A stretch of DNA of 64,000 bases from Nostoc sp. B(2019). Lineage in GTDB: Bacteria; Cyanobacteriota; Cyanobacteriia; Cyanobacteriales; Nostocaceae. The stretch is from assembly GCF_010091925.1 (NCBI RefSeq), contig NZ_WVID01000013.1, positions 62,001-126,000 of the forward strand, read 5' to 3'. Position numbers and translations under genes: made by a program. Below are positions 17,697 through 26,531 of this stretch, piece by piece (positions within the stretch are counted from its first letter, which is position 1; each line of letters begins with the position of its first letter). The notes under the pieces are model-generated. The model made no database searches, had not been told where the DNA came from, and worked only from the letters and a program-made list of their open reading frames with translations.

Positions 17697-20024
17697 ATGG
17701 CTCGTTTATCAAGCCCTATTGAAAACTTAAAAAATCACTATAAAGTTGTGATTATTGGTTCCGGCTATGGCGGCGGGATTGCTGCTTCACGCCTAGCACG
17801 TGCTGGACAGCAGGTGTGTTTACTAGAGCGAGGTAAAGAATTTCAACCAGGTGAATACCCAAATAATGAAGTCAAAGCACTAGGTGAAATACAAGTAGAT
17901 TTGCCTGGTAAACGCGTTGGTGCATGCACAGGCTTGTACGATTTTCACGTTAATAAAGATATTAATGTATTCGTTGGTTGTGGGTTGGGTGGAACATCGC
18001 TCGTCAATGCCAATGTGTCATTACAAGCCGAACCCCGTGTTTTTACTGATAAACGCTGGCCCCAAGAATTGCGTGATGATGTCAACACATTATTGGCAGA
18101 AGGATATCGTCGTGCTGAGGAAATGCTCAAACCGACTTCTTATCCAGAAGATTTTCCGCCTTTGCCAAAATTACAAGCATTGGAAAAGTCTTCTAAATAC
18201 TTGAATGAAAATTTTTATCGACCACCCATCAACGTGACTTTTAAAGATGGGGTTAATCATGTCGGCGTAGAACAGAACAAATGCAATCTCTGCGGTGATT
18301 GTGTATCAGGTTGCAACAACAAGGCAAAAAATACTGTATTGATGAATTATTTGCCCGATGCTAAGAATCACGGTGCAGAAATTTATACGCAAGTAACCGT
18401 AAGGCATATTGAACGGCAGGATAATCGCTGGTTAGTTCACTTCCAATTGCTCAACGCCGGACAAGAGAAGTTTGACGCTCCGACAATGTTCGTCAGTGCC
18501 GATATAGTTATCCTAGCGGCTGGTACTCTCGGTTCTACAGAAATTTTGCTGCGATCGCAACAAGCAGGTTTAGCATTATCTAACCAGGTGGGACACAACT
18601 TTACAGGTAATGGCGATGTGCTGGCCTTCGGCTACAACACCGAGCAAAAAATTAACGGCGTTGGCTTTGGGAATCGTCCTCCGAGTGGACGGGAACCCGT
18701 CGGCCCCTGCATCAGCGGCATTATCGATATGCGCGAGCAACCACGCCTTGATAACGGCATGGTTATAGAAGAAGGCTCAATTCCTGGTGCACTAGCTCCC
18801 ATTCTGCCGAAAAGCCTTGCCGCCGCTAGCACAATACTAGGTAAAGATACTGATGAAGGTTTAGGCGATCGCCTCCAAGAAAGGCTACGAGAGGCGCAAA
18901 GTTTAACTCACGGTGCTTACACTGGTGCAGTCCACAACACCCAGACTTACCTAGTCATGACCCACGATGATGCAGCCGGGGAAATGTACTTAGAAAATGA
19001 CCGCCTCCGCATTCGCTGGGAAAATGTGGGTAAACAATCCATCTTTCAACGGGTAAACGATCGCCTCACAGAAGCGACTCGTCCCCTAGGTGGCACACAA
19101 ATTCCCAACCCAATTTGGACTAATTTCTTCGGTCACGACCTGATTACCGTCCATCCTCTAGGTGGCTGCATCCTCGCAGAAGATGCCGAACACGGCGTTG
19201 TCAACCACAAAGGGCAAGTATTTTCTAGCAACCAAGGTACAGCCGTTTACGAAAACCTGTATGTTTCCGATGGCTCAGTGATTCCCCGCACCTTGGGAGT
19301 AAATCCACTACTTACAATTTCTGCCATAGCCGAGCGTTGCTGTACCCTCATCGCCAAAGACCGGGGGTGGACAATTAACTACAACCTACCTTCAGCACCA
19401 ACTTCCCCAAGCGTCAACACGCCCGCCAAGCTGGGAATTCAGTTTACCGAAACCATGCGCGGTTACTTTTCCACTGAAGTCAAAGACGACTATCAACGTG
19501 CCGCTCAGCATGGTCAAAAAGACGGTTCCCCCCTGCAATTTACCCTGACGGTAATCGCCGATGATTTGGAACATTTACTCAACGACCCCACACATCCCGC
19601 CAAGATAGTTGGTACAGTAACAGCCCCCGCTCTCGCTACCGAACCGCTAACCGTCACCAATGGCGAGTTTAACCTGTTTGTCGTGGCACAAGACCAACAT
19701 GAAACACGACAGATGCTCTACCGTCTACCCATGACCACAGAAGCGGGACAGTCTTACTACTTAGAGGGCTATAAAGAACTTCACGATGACCCAGGGTTTG
19801 ATTTGTGGTCTGACACCACCACCCTTTATATCACCGTTTATGCTGGCGACAGTAACACTAATCCCGTATTAGGTAAGGGCATTCTGAAAATTCAGCCCGT
19901 AGATTTTGTCAAGCAAATGACCACCCTGAAAGTCACCAACGCCCCCAGCCCTACAGAACGCCTGCAAGCAATTGATCGCTTCAGTCGCTTCTTTGCTGGC
20001 ACATTATCTGAACTCTACCTCTAG
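17697..20024 (+). CDS. GMC-family FAD oxidoreductase (cholesterol-oxidase-like) with extra C-terminal domain
   Basis: A 775-aa flavoenzyme. The dinucleotide motif VVIIGSGYGGGIAASRLARA begins near residue 17. A four-cysteine motif C196-x2-C199-x2-C202-x3-C206 (CNLCGDCVSGC) followed by NNKAKNT lies mid-domain. The GMC C-terminal signature VHPLGGC and VSDGSVIPRTLGVNPLLTI complete the oxidase by about residue 560. Residues 578-775 form an added domain (IQFTETMRGYFS to FFAGTLSELY) that recurs at the N-terminus of the hydrolase encoded at 21481. The enzyme likely oxidises an alcohol on a bulky hydrophobic substrate (sterol-like oxidases are the nearest family), passing electrons to O2 or, through the Cys motif, to an acceptor. 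There is no signal peptide. It opens a plus-strand cluster. Confidence 0.85.
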   Translation: MARLSSPIENLKNHYKVVIIGSGYGGGIAASRLARAGQQVCLLERGKEFQPGEYPNNEVKALGEIQVDLPGKRVGACTGLYDFHVNKDINVFVGCGLGGTSLVNANVSLQAEPRVFTDKRWPQELRDDVNTLLAEGYRRAEEMLKPTSYPEDFPPLPKLQALEKSSKYLNENFYRPPINVTFKDGVNHVGVEQNKCNLCGDCVSGCNNKAKNTVLMNYLPDAKNHGAEIYTQVTVRHIERQDNRWLVHFQLLNAGQEKFDAPTMFVSADIVILAAGTLGSTEILLRSQQAGLALSNQVGHNFTGNGDVLAFGYNTEQKINGVGFGNRPPSGREPVGPCISGIIDMREQPRLDNGMVIEEGSIPGALAPILPKSLAAASTILGKDTDEGLGDRLQERLREAQSLTHGAYTGAVHNTQTYLVMTHDDAAGEMYLENDRLRIRWENVGKQSIFQRVNDRLTEATRPLGGTQIPNPIWTNFFGHDLITVHPLGGCILAEDAEHGVVNHKGQVFSSNQGTAVYENLYVSDGSVIPRTLGVNPLLTISAIAERCCTLIAKDRGWTINYNLPSAPTSPSVNTPAKLGIQFTETMRGYFSTEVKDDYQRAAQHGQKDGSPLQFTLTVIADDLEHLLNDPTHPAKIVGTVTAPALATEPLTVTNGEFNLFVVAQDQHETRQMLYRLPMTTEAGQSYYLEGYKELHDDPGFDLWSDTTTLYITVYAGDSNTNPVLGKGILKIQPVDFVKQMTTLKVTNAPSPTERLQAIDRFSRFFAGTLSELYL

Positions 20025-20062
20025 ATGGTTAGTTGTTAGCTGTTATTGACCCTTGACTCATT

Positions 20063-21127
20063 ATGCAAATCGACTTTCATCATGGTGTTACCTACGTTGC
20101 AGCGAGACTAGCGGGATTTGAGCATCCACCTGCTAGTATCATCGCTTACAGTGCTCAATACGTAGACGATGCGATAAATGACGGATTCATCCGGTTTGAT
20201 AACGGCGCATTGTTTCACCGCATCAGTTCTGCCCATAAAATGCTGGATTATCGCAACTTTGAGGAACTAGCAAATTACGGCGTTTGGATTCCGTTTCATT
20301 TTCTCCCAGGTAACGGCGGATTGCCAGCAAGTGAAGATCCTCAAGGAAGCTTTATCGACAAGCTAATTTGTCGCCCCAACAGCTACGTAGCTCAAGAGAT
20401 GGTGAGAGAATGTATAAATCGCCGCCATACTCCCTACGGACTGCATCGCCTGGGAATTACTGCTCATGTGTACGTTGACACTTGGGCACATCAGGGCTTT
20501 GCCGGAGTTAATCATCGGGTCAATGAAGCCAAACACCTGCTAGACGAACATGGTCAACCCGATCGCAACCTCATGGATCGGCTTCAGAATTACTTCGTCA
20601 GTGAAGCTTTACCCTTGGGGCATGGTTCTGTTCTCAGCCATCCTGACAAGCCATTTTTGCGCTGGGGTTACTTCAACGGCAGGGGCGAGCAAATTACCAG
20701 AAACAACCCCAAAGACTTTCTAGAAGCAGCAGACAATATGTGCAAAGTCATGCAGCGGTACATAGCGGGTAATCCTGATGCTGTTGTACCGGGATTGCCA
20801 CAATCAGATAAAACCTTAATTGCCCAGATGCTAGAGAGTATCACAGATAACAAAGGTAGCCTGCGTCATCAAAAGTGGTTGAGTGCGATCGCTCAGGGTA
20901 AGTTCAGCCTTGGCAAAGCAAATGTTACTTATATCCCCAAAGGTAAAGATTCGTGGAAACACTTAGCCCTTGGTACTGAAAACTCAGTTGACCGAGAAAA
21001 CGAAAGATTTCCCTATCACCCCAGCTTTTTGGCAAGTGATTGGAAACTATTTCACGATGCTTTGCAGTCCCATCACTTTTACATCATCCATGACTTACTA
21101 CCCAAATATGGAATCTGCGTAGCTTGA
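20063..21127 (+). CDS. DUF6765-like His-rich protein
   Basis: A 354-aa cytoplasmic protein. It begins MQIDFHHGVTYVAARLAGF, with AQYVDDA and many conserved-looking His/Asp residues (FHRISSAHKMLD, HRLGITAHVYVDTWAHQGF, FYIIHDLL), a pattern typical of metal-dependent hydrolase-like helical proteins. I place it in the DUF6765 type from this start and spacing. The enzymatic role is unknown; the HxD/H clusters would suit a phospholipase-C/S1-nuclease-like metal site, which is inference. It is 38 bp after the GMC oxidase and on the same strand, so it is part of the cluster. Confidence 0.7.
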   Translation: MQIDFHHGVTYVAARLAGFEHPPASIIAYSAQYVDDAINDGFIRFDNGALFHRISSAHKMLDYRNFEELANYGVWIPFHFLPGNGGLPASEDPQGSFIDKLICRPNSYVAQEMVRECINRRHTPYGLHRLGITAHVYVDTWAHQGFAGVNHRVNEAKHLLDEHGQPDRNLMDRLQNYFVSEALPLGHGSVLSHPDKPFLRWGYFNGRGEQITRNNPKDFLEAADNMCKVMQRYIAGNPDAVVPGLPQSDKTLIAQMLESITDNKGSLRHQKWLSAIAQGKFSLGKANVTYIPKGKDSWKHLALGTENSVDRENERFPYHPSFLASDWKLFHDALQSHHFYIIHDLLPKYGICVA

Positions 21128-21480
21128 AGAAGGCAGGAGTTCTGATAACTCTCTAAAACTCTATTTTTTTGGTGTTGCTGAGTAAAAAGATGAATTAGTC
21201 TCACGCAGAGGCGCAGCGAAAAGTTCTGTAGGCGGGTTTCCCGCCGTAGGAAACTTTTCAAGACAGAGTCGCAGAGAGTAAGAGTTTGAAATCCTAATTA
21301 AGCAACCCTATTCCTTTGCGTCCTTCTCTACGAGACGCTACGCGAAGGCAACCTTGGCGGTAGCCTGCGGCAAGCCGCTCCGCGTCTACGTTTTTTCATA
21401 ATTTTGCGGATACCCATCATTCAAGTTAATGATAATTTCTCAAAAATTCAGCAGCGATTTTTCAATAACCGAGGTGTTTC
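21128..21480. repeat. Intergenic interspersed repeats, 353 bp
   Basis: The spacer is mostly repeat DNA: a CACGCAGAGGCGCAGCG unit with its mirror AGAGTCGCAGAGAG around 21200-21285, then a second repeat with GAGACGCTACGCGAAGGC and CGCTCCGCGTCTACG at 21328-21390. The first resembles 26344-26475. The hydrolase ribosome-binding site (CGAGG) is at its end. No gene is seen. Confidence 0.6.
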
Positions 21481-23178
21481 ATGGCAACAACCACAACAGC
21501 AACAAACAAAGTCGGAATTCAGTTCACCGAAACCATGCGCGGCTACTTTTCTAAAGCAGTCCAAAACGACTATCAACGCGCAGCACAACAGGGTAAACAG
21601 AGTGGCTCCCAATTTGAATTTACCGTCACAGTCAGCTCCGACGATTTGGACAGGATGCTCACAGACGAAAGCCACAAAGCCAAAATTGTTGGTAGTGTAA
21701 TTGCTCCAGCTATATCGCCAGAACCTCTCAGCGTTACCGATGGAGAATTTAACTTATTCATCGTTGACCCAGACAGCGTAAATACGCGCCGCATGGTCTA
21801 CCGCATGAAAATGACTAGCGAAGAGGGTAAAGTTTATTACTTTGATGGCTTCAAAGTCGTACACAACGACCCAGGTTTTGACATTTGGGCAGACACCACC
21901 ACGCTATACATTACCGTGCATGACGGCGAGAGTCTCAACAGTCCAGTTCTAGGGCAAGGAATCTTAAAGATTCTGCCAGCCGATTTCCTTCACCAGATGA
22001 CTACGTTGCAAGTCACCAACGCCACCAGTCTCACGCAACAAGTAGAAGAGACTGCTCGTTTCGGTAGCTTTTTTGCTGGAGTCTTGTTTAACGTTTACGG
22101 TGGAATATTTGCTCCTTCAAAAGTATTCGATCCCGATGCACCACCCCGTCAAAAGCGTCCCCTGCGGATGTCAGCGCCCCAAGTTCATTTCTGCACAACT
22201 GATGATGGAGTTCAACTGCGATTGATTCGGTATCAAGGCGGCACAAAAGGCCCAGTCATGCTAGCACCAGGCTTTGGTACTTCCACCTTGGCATTTTCCA
22301 TCGATACCGTAGATACAAACCTGCCAGAGTTCTTGTATGCTCAAGGCTATGATGTCTGGCTATTCGATTATCGAGCCAGTGCCGATTTACCATCCGCCGC
22401 GGCCCAGTTTTCCGCCGATGAGATTGCCCTTTACGATTGGCCAGCAGCAGTTGAGCAAGTGCGTAGCATCACTGGGTCAGAAACAGTTCAAGTCGTGGGT
22501 CACTGCGTTGGCTCCATGTCTTTTCTGATGGCCATGCTAGCGGGTTTAAAAGGAGTGCGTTCCGCCGTTTGTTCCCAACTAACGACCCATCCTAGAGCCG
22601 CAACTCTGAACGAAATCAGAGCGGGTTTGCGTCTAGCTTCATTTCTGACAGTGCTAGGGGTAGAAACTCTCAACCCAGACTTTGATACCCATGCCGATTG
22701 GCAAGATAAACTTTACGACACGGTTTTAAGGTTGTATCCTACCAAAGAACCCTACAACAACCCTGTTGACCGCCGCATTCTCTTCATGTATGGAGAAGTG
22801 TACAAAATCGCCCAGTTGAATGAAGCTACCCACGATGCCATTCACGAGATATTTGGCCCAGGTAATCTTACCTTCTTCAGACATATATCTTTGATCCTGC
22901 GCCAGGGACACATTGTTAACAAAGATGGTAAAGATGTTTACTTGCCCCATCTAGAACGCTTAGCCATTCCTATTGCACTGATTCACGGCGCAGACAACGC
23001 CTTTTTCCTACCAGAGGGTTCGGAAATTACTTACAAGCTATTGTGCGATAAAAATGGTGGCGACTTGTATGTTCGCCATGTTATCCCTGATTATGCACAC
23101 ATGGACTGTTTCATGGGCAAAAACGCAGCCAAGGATATTTTCCCCACCGTCCTGGCGGAATTAGAGAAGTTCAATTAA
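21481..23178 (+). CDS. Alpha/beta hydrolase with Cys nucleophile and N-terminal domain shared with the GMC oxidase
   Basis: A 565-aa protein. Residues about 10-207 are homologous to the C-terminal domain of the GMC oxidase (both begin with GIQFTETMRGYFS and share DTTTLYITV and ILKI). Residues about 240-565 are an alpha/beta hydrolase. The nucleophile elbow reads G340-H-C342-V-G344, so the usual Ser is Cys, as in PHA synthases and dienelactone hydrolases. A candidate acid is Asp in LIHGADNAFF and the His is in DYAHMDCFMG, so a Cys-Asp-His triad is plausible. Possible reactions are acyl transfer, lactone cleavage or ester hydrolysis. In actinobacteria GMC oxidase and such hydrolases can be found as one long polypeptide (from memory), which supports a shared pathway. 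A CGAGG site precedes ATG 21481. Confidence 0.82.
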   Translation: MATTTTATNKVGIQFTETMRGYFSKAVQNDYQRAAQQGKQSGSQFEFTVTVSSDDLDRMLTDESHKAKIVGSVIAPAISPEPLSVTDGEFNLFIVDPDSVNTRRMVYRMKMTSEEGKVYYFDGFKVVHNDPGFDIWADTTTLYITVHDGESLNSPVLGQGILKILPADFLHQMTTLQVTNATSLTQQVEETARFGSFFAGVLFNVYGGIFAPSKVFDPDAPPRQKRPLRMSAPQVHFCTTDDGVQLRLIRYQGGTKGPVMLAPGFGTSTLAFSIDTVDTNLPEFLYAQGYDVWLFDYRASADLPSAAAQFSADEIALYDWPAAVEQVRSITGSETVQVVGHCVGSMSFLMAMLAGLKGVRSAVCSQLTTHPRAATLNEIRAGLRLASFLTVLGVETLNPDFDTHADWQDKLYDTVLRLYPTKEPYNNPVDRRILFMYGEVYKIAQLNEATHDAIHEIFGPGNLTFFRHISLILRQGHIVNKDGKDVYLPHLERLAIPIALIHGADNAFFLPEGSEITYKLLCDKNGGDLYVRHVIPDYAHMDCFMGKNAAKDIFPTVLAELEKFN

Positions 23179-23255
23179 TTGAGGTGGAAGTCAAGGGTCA
23201 AGAGTTATTATTCTTCCCCATTCCCCATTCCCCATTCCCCACAAGGTAATTGCAA

Positions 23256-24719
23256 ATGAGCGAAATTAATCAACTACTCACTGAACCTCTAGCATCCGAT
23301 ATCAAACAACATCCTGGTTTGAAAGAGCTATTTCGCTACCCGCTGATAGAAGCAATTGTTGAGCGACGCACTCGCAGATTAGCTCGTGGTGCTTCAGTCG
23401 TAGCAGGAGAACTCAGCCATACCAGCCAGAATCAGCCAGATCCTCTCAGTCCGTTGGAAGAGGCGATTTTGATTGTTGCTACGGGGATGACTGGCATCAC
23501 AACCCACGATGGCCCTCTGGATAAACCAGAAGGTGGCAAAGAATTGGGAACTCCCTTCCTTAACATTGTTGCTCGTTCTGGTAGTAGCGCTGATAATTCT
23601 CAAGCTACCTCCTTTTTCATGATCAACGATGAAGGCATCTGGCTAATCAAGCGACTCAAGGGACGGGAAGCGTTAGCAGCCCTCGGCGATTTACCTCCTA
23701 AATGGGAAGATTGGTCAGAAGAACACTGGCTGAAAGCTGCTGCTGCGGTCAAACATAAAATTAGCGATCGCCGTCTAGATTTCCCTCGAATTTATCCCTA
23801 CTACCTAGGTTGGAACAAGCAAATCTCTAACCTTCCGGGAACAACTCTCTTTTTCCCCGTTGTCGATTGCACCCGTCAATATATTAATGTTCTGCTCATC
23901 CTGCTTTCAGAACCAGACGGTCAAAAACCTTTGTTTGTTGATGACTGGCAGAAATTTCGACCCAAAAGTTTGGCAGACTGGGCAGCTTGGGCAGGAATGC
24001 ACTTGGGGCTGAGTCCCAAAATCCCTTATCAACCCATTGGTGGGATTGATCGAGTCAAGGGTGGTTTTGTCAACCCCAACAACACTGTTCCCTTGGGACT
24101 CGCCCATACCATGCGTACCGACCACGAATGTTTCTTTATTTTGCAAAACTTAATGCTCATTGGTCAAGCAATGGGTGTTGCTGGTTGGGTACATGGGTCA
24201 GTCTTCCAGCCGTTCATTTTAGAGCATAACCCAGCCAAGGAATGGTATGGTTTAGGATTTCGCATGGAACCGCCAACTCCTCAGAAAAGTATTTGGGCCC
24301 CGCCACCGGCTACTCAACCCAATCCAGTTGGTATCGATGGTGTGTTGGAAGGACTTTGCCCGCCCTACATTAGTTCTATGGATGAAGCAGTCGATCGCGT
24401 CATTGAAGAGAAGTACGGCAACCAGGGAGCCTATGGAGACAAGGATGTGTTTGCCCGTTCCTACCAAGCAAAATCAAGTGCCGAAGCCTTCCTGCGGGAT
24501 GCCGAACCCCATTCTAAAGAAGCAATTCAGTACACCAAAGATATCTGCAACTATATCTACGACACTTATGGTCGCTTTCCTGCCCACGTCGATGCCTTCT
24601 TTGTTCCTGGCATCTGGCTGCAATTTAGCCACATAGAGTTGGAGTACTACCAAAAGTACTACGATCCGGCTCTTTTCCGTCGCCAAGCCCAGCACGCTGA
24701 ACTTTGGGGCGATCGCTAA
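23256..24719 (+). CDS. Putative nitroreductase-fold protein
   Basis: A 487-aa protein of uncertain family. An early segment (PLIEAIVERRTRRLARG, then PLSPLEEAILIVATGMTGIT) and a later one (FFILQNLMLIGQAMGVAGWVHGS) follow the flavin-reductase/nitroreductase pattern, in which an RRS/T-x-R motif binds FMN phosphate and a QNLxLAAxxxGLG helix closes the fold. The long middle section and the C-terminal 150 residues have no counterpart I know. It may be an FMN- and NAD(P)H-dependent reductase or a cofactor-free relative. The start is ATG 23256; a TTG two codons earlier is also in frame. It lies 77 bp after the hydrolase, within the cluster, and is followed 32 bp later by the cytochrome c gene. Confidence 0.65.
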   Translation: MSEINQLLTEPLASDIKQHPGLKELFRYPLIEAIVERRTRRLARGASVVAGELSHTSQNQPDPLSPLEEAILIVATGMTGITTHDGPLDKPEGGKELGTPFLNIVARSGSSADNSQATSFFMINDEGIWLIKRLKGREALAALGDLPPKWEDWSEEHWLKAAAAVKHKISDRRLDFPRIYPYYLGWNKQISNLPGTTLFFPVVDCTRQYINVLLILLSEPDGQKPLFVDDWQKFRPKSLADWAAWAGMHLGLSPKIPYQPIGGIDRVKGGFVNPNNTVPLGLAHTMRTDHECFFILQNLMLIGQAMGVAGWVHGSVFQPFILEHNPAKEWYGLGFRMEPPTPQKSIWAPPPATQPNPVGIDGVLEGLCPPYISSMDEAVDRVIEEKYGNQGAYGDKDVFARSYQAKSSAEAFLRDAEPHSKEAIQYTKDICNYIYDTYGRFPAHVDAFFVPGIWLQFSHIELEYYQKYYDPALFRRQAQHAELWGDR

Positions 24720-24751
24720 ACACTGTCGCCAAATCTTTGTGAGAGGAAAGT

Positions 24752-26323
24752 ATGCTAAAAGTTATCAGGATTGCCGCCATCTCCCTCATCTCGATCTTGC
24801 TGGTAGCAACTTTTGGGTTTTTGTACATAGAATCAACTTGGGCAAAACCTCAATTTAGAACACCAAAAGAAGCATTTATCCACGGCAGTATCGGTACTGA
24901 GTTAGCGCCCTTACCAGTTTTCCAAGTCTTGCCCGATTTATTCCCCGATCAATTTCAGCCAGCAGGCAAAGAAGCAGGGGATTGGGTTGAGCAATTCGGA
25001 TTTATCCACGGAAAGCCGGAGGACAACGAAGGTTTGCCAGTGGGCTTTAGTGTTTCTAACTATCAACCTCAATCGGGAAATCCCTCACCTGTAAAGTTTG
25101 TGGGTTTTAGCTGTGCATTGTGTCACACATCCCATATTAGGAGGTTTCCCGGAGATGAAGCTGTGATAGTCACAGGCATGGGGAGTACTTCGTTAGACTT
25201 GTTTGCCTGGGTAGACGCCTTTAAAACTTCAATTCTTGATAAGAATCTGACTGTAGAAAACATTGCCAAAGCTTATGAAACTAAATACCAAAAACCCCTA
25301 GGAATTGTAGATAAAACTGTAATTGGTTTTTGGCTATCGACTGCCAGAGGTCAAGTACTAGCTTCACTTCCGAAGTGGGATGCTCCCTATAATGGCAAAG
25401 ACCTGAGAGACTCTAAATTATCACCCATTGGCCCGGCTCGAACGCAACCTTTTAAAGAGTTAGTCCATTTTGTGATGGATCGCCCCGCCGCCTCGGATAA
25501 ATCCTATTCCAAACTGCCGTCATTGTACGAGCAGGAAAATCGAGAGTGGGCGCAATATGACGGTAGCGTTAGAGATCGTCTCAGTCGCAGTGTGCTTGCG
25601 GCTGTGGCAGCAGGAGCCACCCCGAATAACTTAGTAGTGCCAGAAATTTCTCATAATGTCACCCAAGCCATTGAATATACGAGAGGTTTGCAAGGGCCTA
25701 AATATGCAGAGGTATTCAAAGACCAAGGCATCAAGCTTGATCCACAAAAAATAGAACGTGGTCATGCTGTCTTTCAGCAGAGTTGCGCTATCTGTCATGG
25801 CGATCGCAATTCTGAAAATGGCACTTGGGTGAAAGGTGAACTTCAGGGTTTAATTACGCCGATAGAAGAAATTCAAACTGATTCTGAACGGCTTAACTAT
25901 CGCTACTATCAAGAACTACCGGATGCTGTTGATGTTTTCTTTCCTGATAGCAATCCCTTGAAACCCAAACGAGAAAACATCAGACCAGGGCCTTTAGGAA
26001 ATACCAAAGGTTTCATTAACGCTCCCATAGAATCAGTTTTTGCCCGCGCTCCCTATTTGCACAATGGCAGTGTCTTGACCTTGGCAGAGTTAATTAATCT
26101 CAAACCTCGTCGAGAAATTTTTTATCGCGGAGACAATCTTTACGATCCAATTGATGTCGGCTTGGCTTCACCAACTGAACCTGATGATAAACATTACTTT
26201 AAATTAGATACCCATGTTCAGGGTAACTCTAATAAAGGGCATGATTATCCTTGGACTTATCAAGGAGCCGATTGGGATAAGGCAGCTTTGGAAGACTTAT
26301 TAGAGTATCTCAAGACACTTTAG
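24752..26323 (+). CDS. Membrane-anchored di-heme c-type cytochrome
   Basis: A 523-aa protein with an N-terminal membrane anchor (about 5-27) and two c-heme sites: C121-A-L-C124-H125 and C345-A-I-C348-H349. The stretch FARAPYLHNGSVLTLAELI near residue 430 is characteristic of the di-heme family that includes bacterial cytochrome c peroxidases and the rubber oxygenase RoxA. The wide heme spacing (224 residues) and the second-heme CAICHGDR environment also fit. It could accept electrons from the GMC oxidase or oxidise a substrate directly at the periplasmic or thylakoid-lumen side. GAGAGGAAAG lies 4 bp before the ATG. Whether it is an electron carrier, peroxidase or oxygenase cannot be decided. 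Confidence 0.82.
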   Translation: MLKVIRIAAISLISILLVATFGFLYIESTWAKPQFRTPKEAFIHGSIGTELAPLPVFQVLPDLFPDQFQPAGKEAGDWVEQFGFIHGKPEDNEGLPVGFSVSNYQPQSGNPSPVKFVGFSCALCHTSHIRRFPGDEAVIVTGMGSTSLDLFAWVDAFKTSILDKNLTVENIAKAYETKYQKPLGIVDKTVIGFWLSTARGQVLASLPKWDAPYNGKDLRDSKLSPIGPARTQPFKELVHFVMDRPAASDKSYSKLPSLYEQENREWAQYDGSVRDRLSRSVLAAVAAGATPNNLVVPEISHNVTQAIEYTRGLQGPKYAEVFKDQGIKLDPQKIERGHAVFQQSCAICHGDRNSENGTWVKGELQGLITPIEEIQTDSERLNYRYYQELPDAVDVFFPDSNPLKPKRENIRPGPLGNTKGFINAPIESVFARAPYLHNGSVLTLAELINLKPRREIFYRGDNLYDPIDVGLASPTEPDDKHYFKLDTHVQGNSNKGHDYPWTYQGADWDKAALEDLLEYLKTL

Positions 26324-26343
26324 AAGTTTAATCTCTGCGTCCT

Positions 26344-26475
26344 CTGCGTCTCTGTGGTTAAAAAGAATTTATTTAACCGCAGAGGCGCAGCGAAAAGTAT
26401 GAGCGCCGGCTTCCGGCGTTGGCGCAGCCCGCCGTAGGCATCATAACTTTTCAAGACAGAGAGCACAGAGTAAAG
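26344..26475. repeat. Interspersed repeat with 19-bp inverted arms
   Basis: CTGCGTCTCTGTGGTTAAA (26344-26362) pairs with TTTAACCGCAGAGGCGCAG (26372-26390) at 17 of 19 positions, with the rest G-U in RNA. A GCGCCGGCTTCCGGCG palindrome and a CTTTTCAAGACAGAG tail follow. The same tail is at 21250-21275, marking a dispersed repeat family. The hairpin lies 20 bp after the cytochrome stop and may attenuate transcription into the P450. Confidence 0.6.
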
Positions 26476-26531
26476 AGGTTGAAAAGGAATTTTTTGAATT
26501 TTCAAAAAACAATATTCACAGTTACATAAAA

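Noticed and set aside
21128-21480. CRISPR array in a repeat-rich spacer
   Set aside because: Repeats are irregular in spacing and sequence and no cas gene is present.
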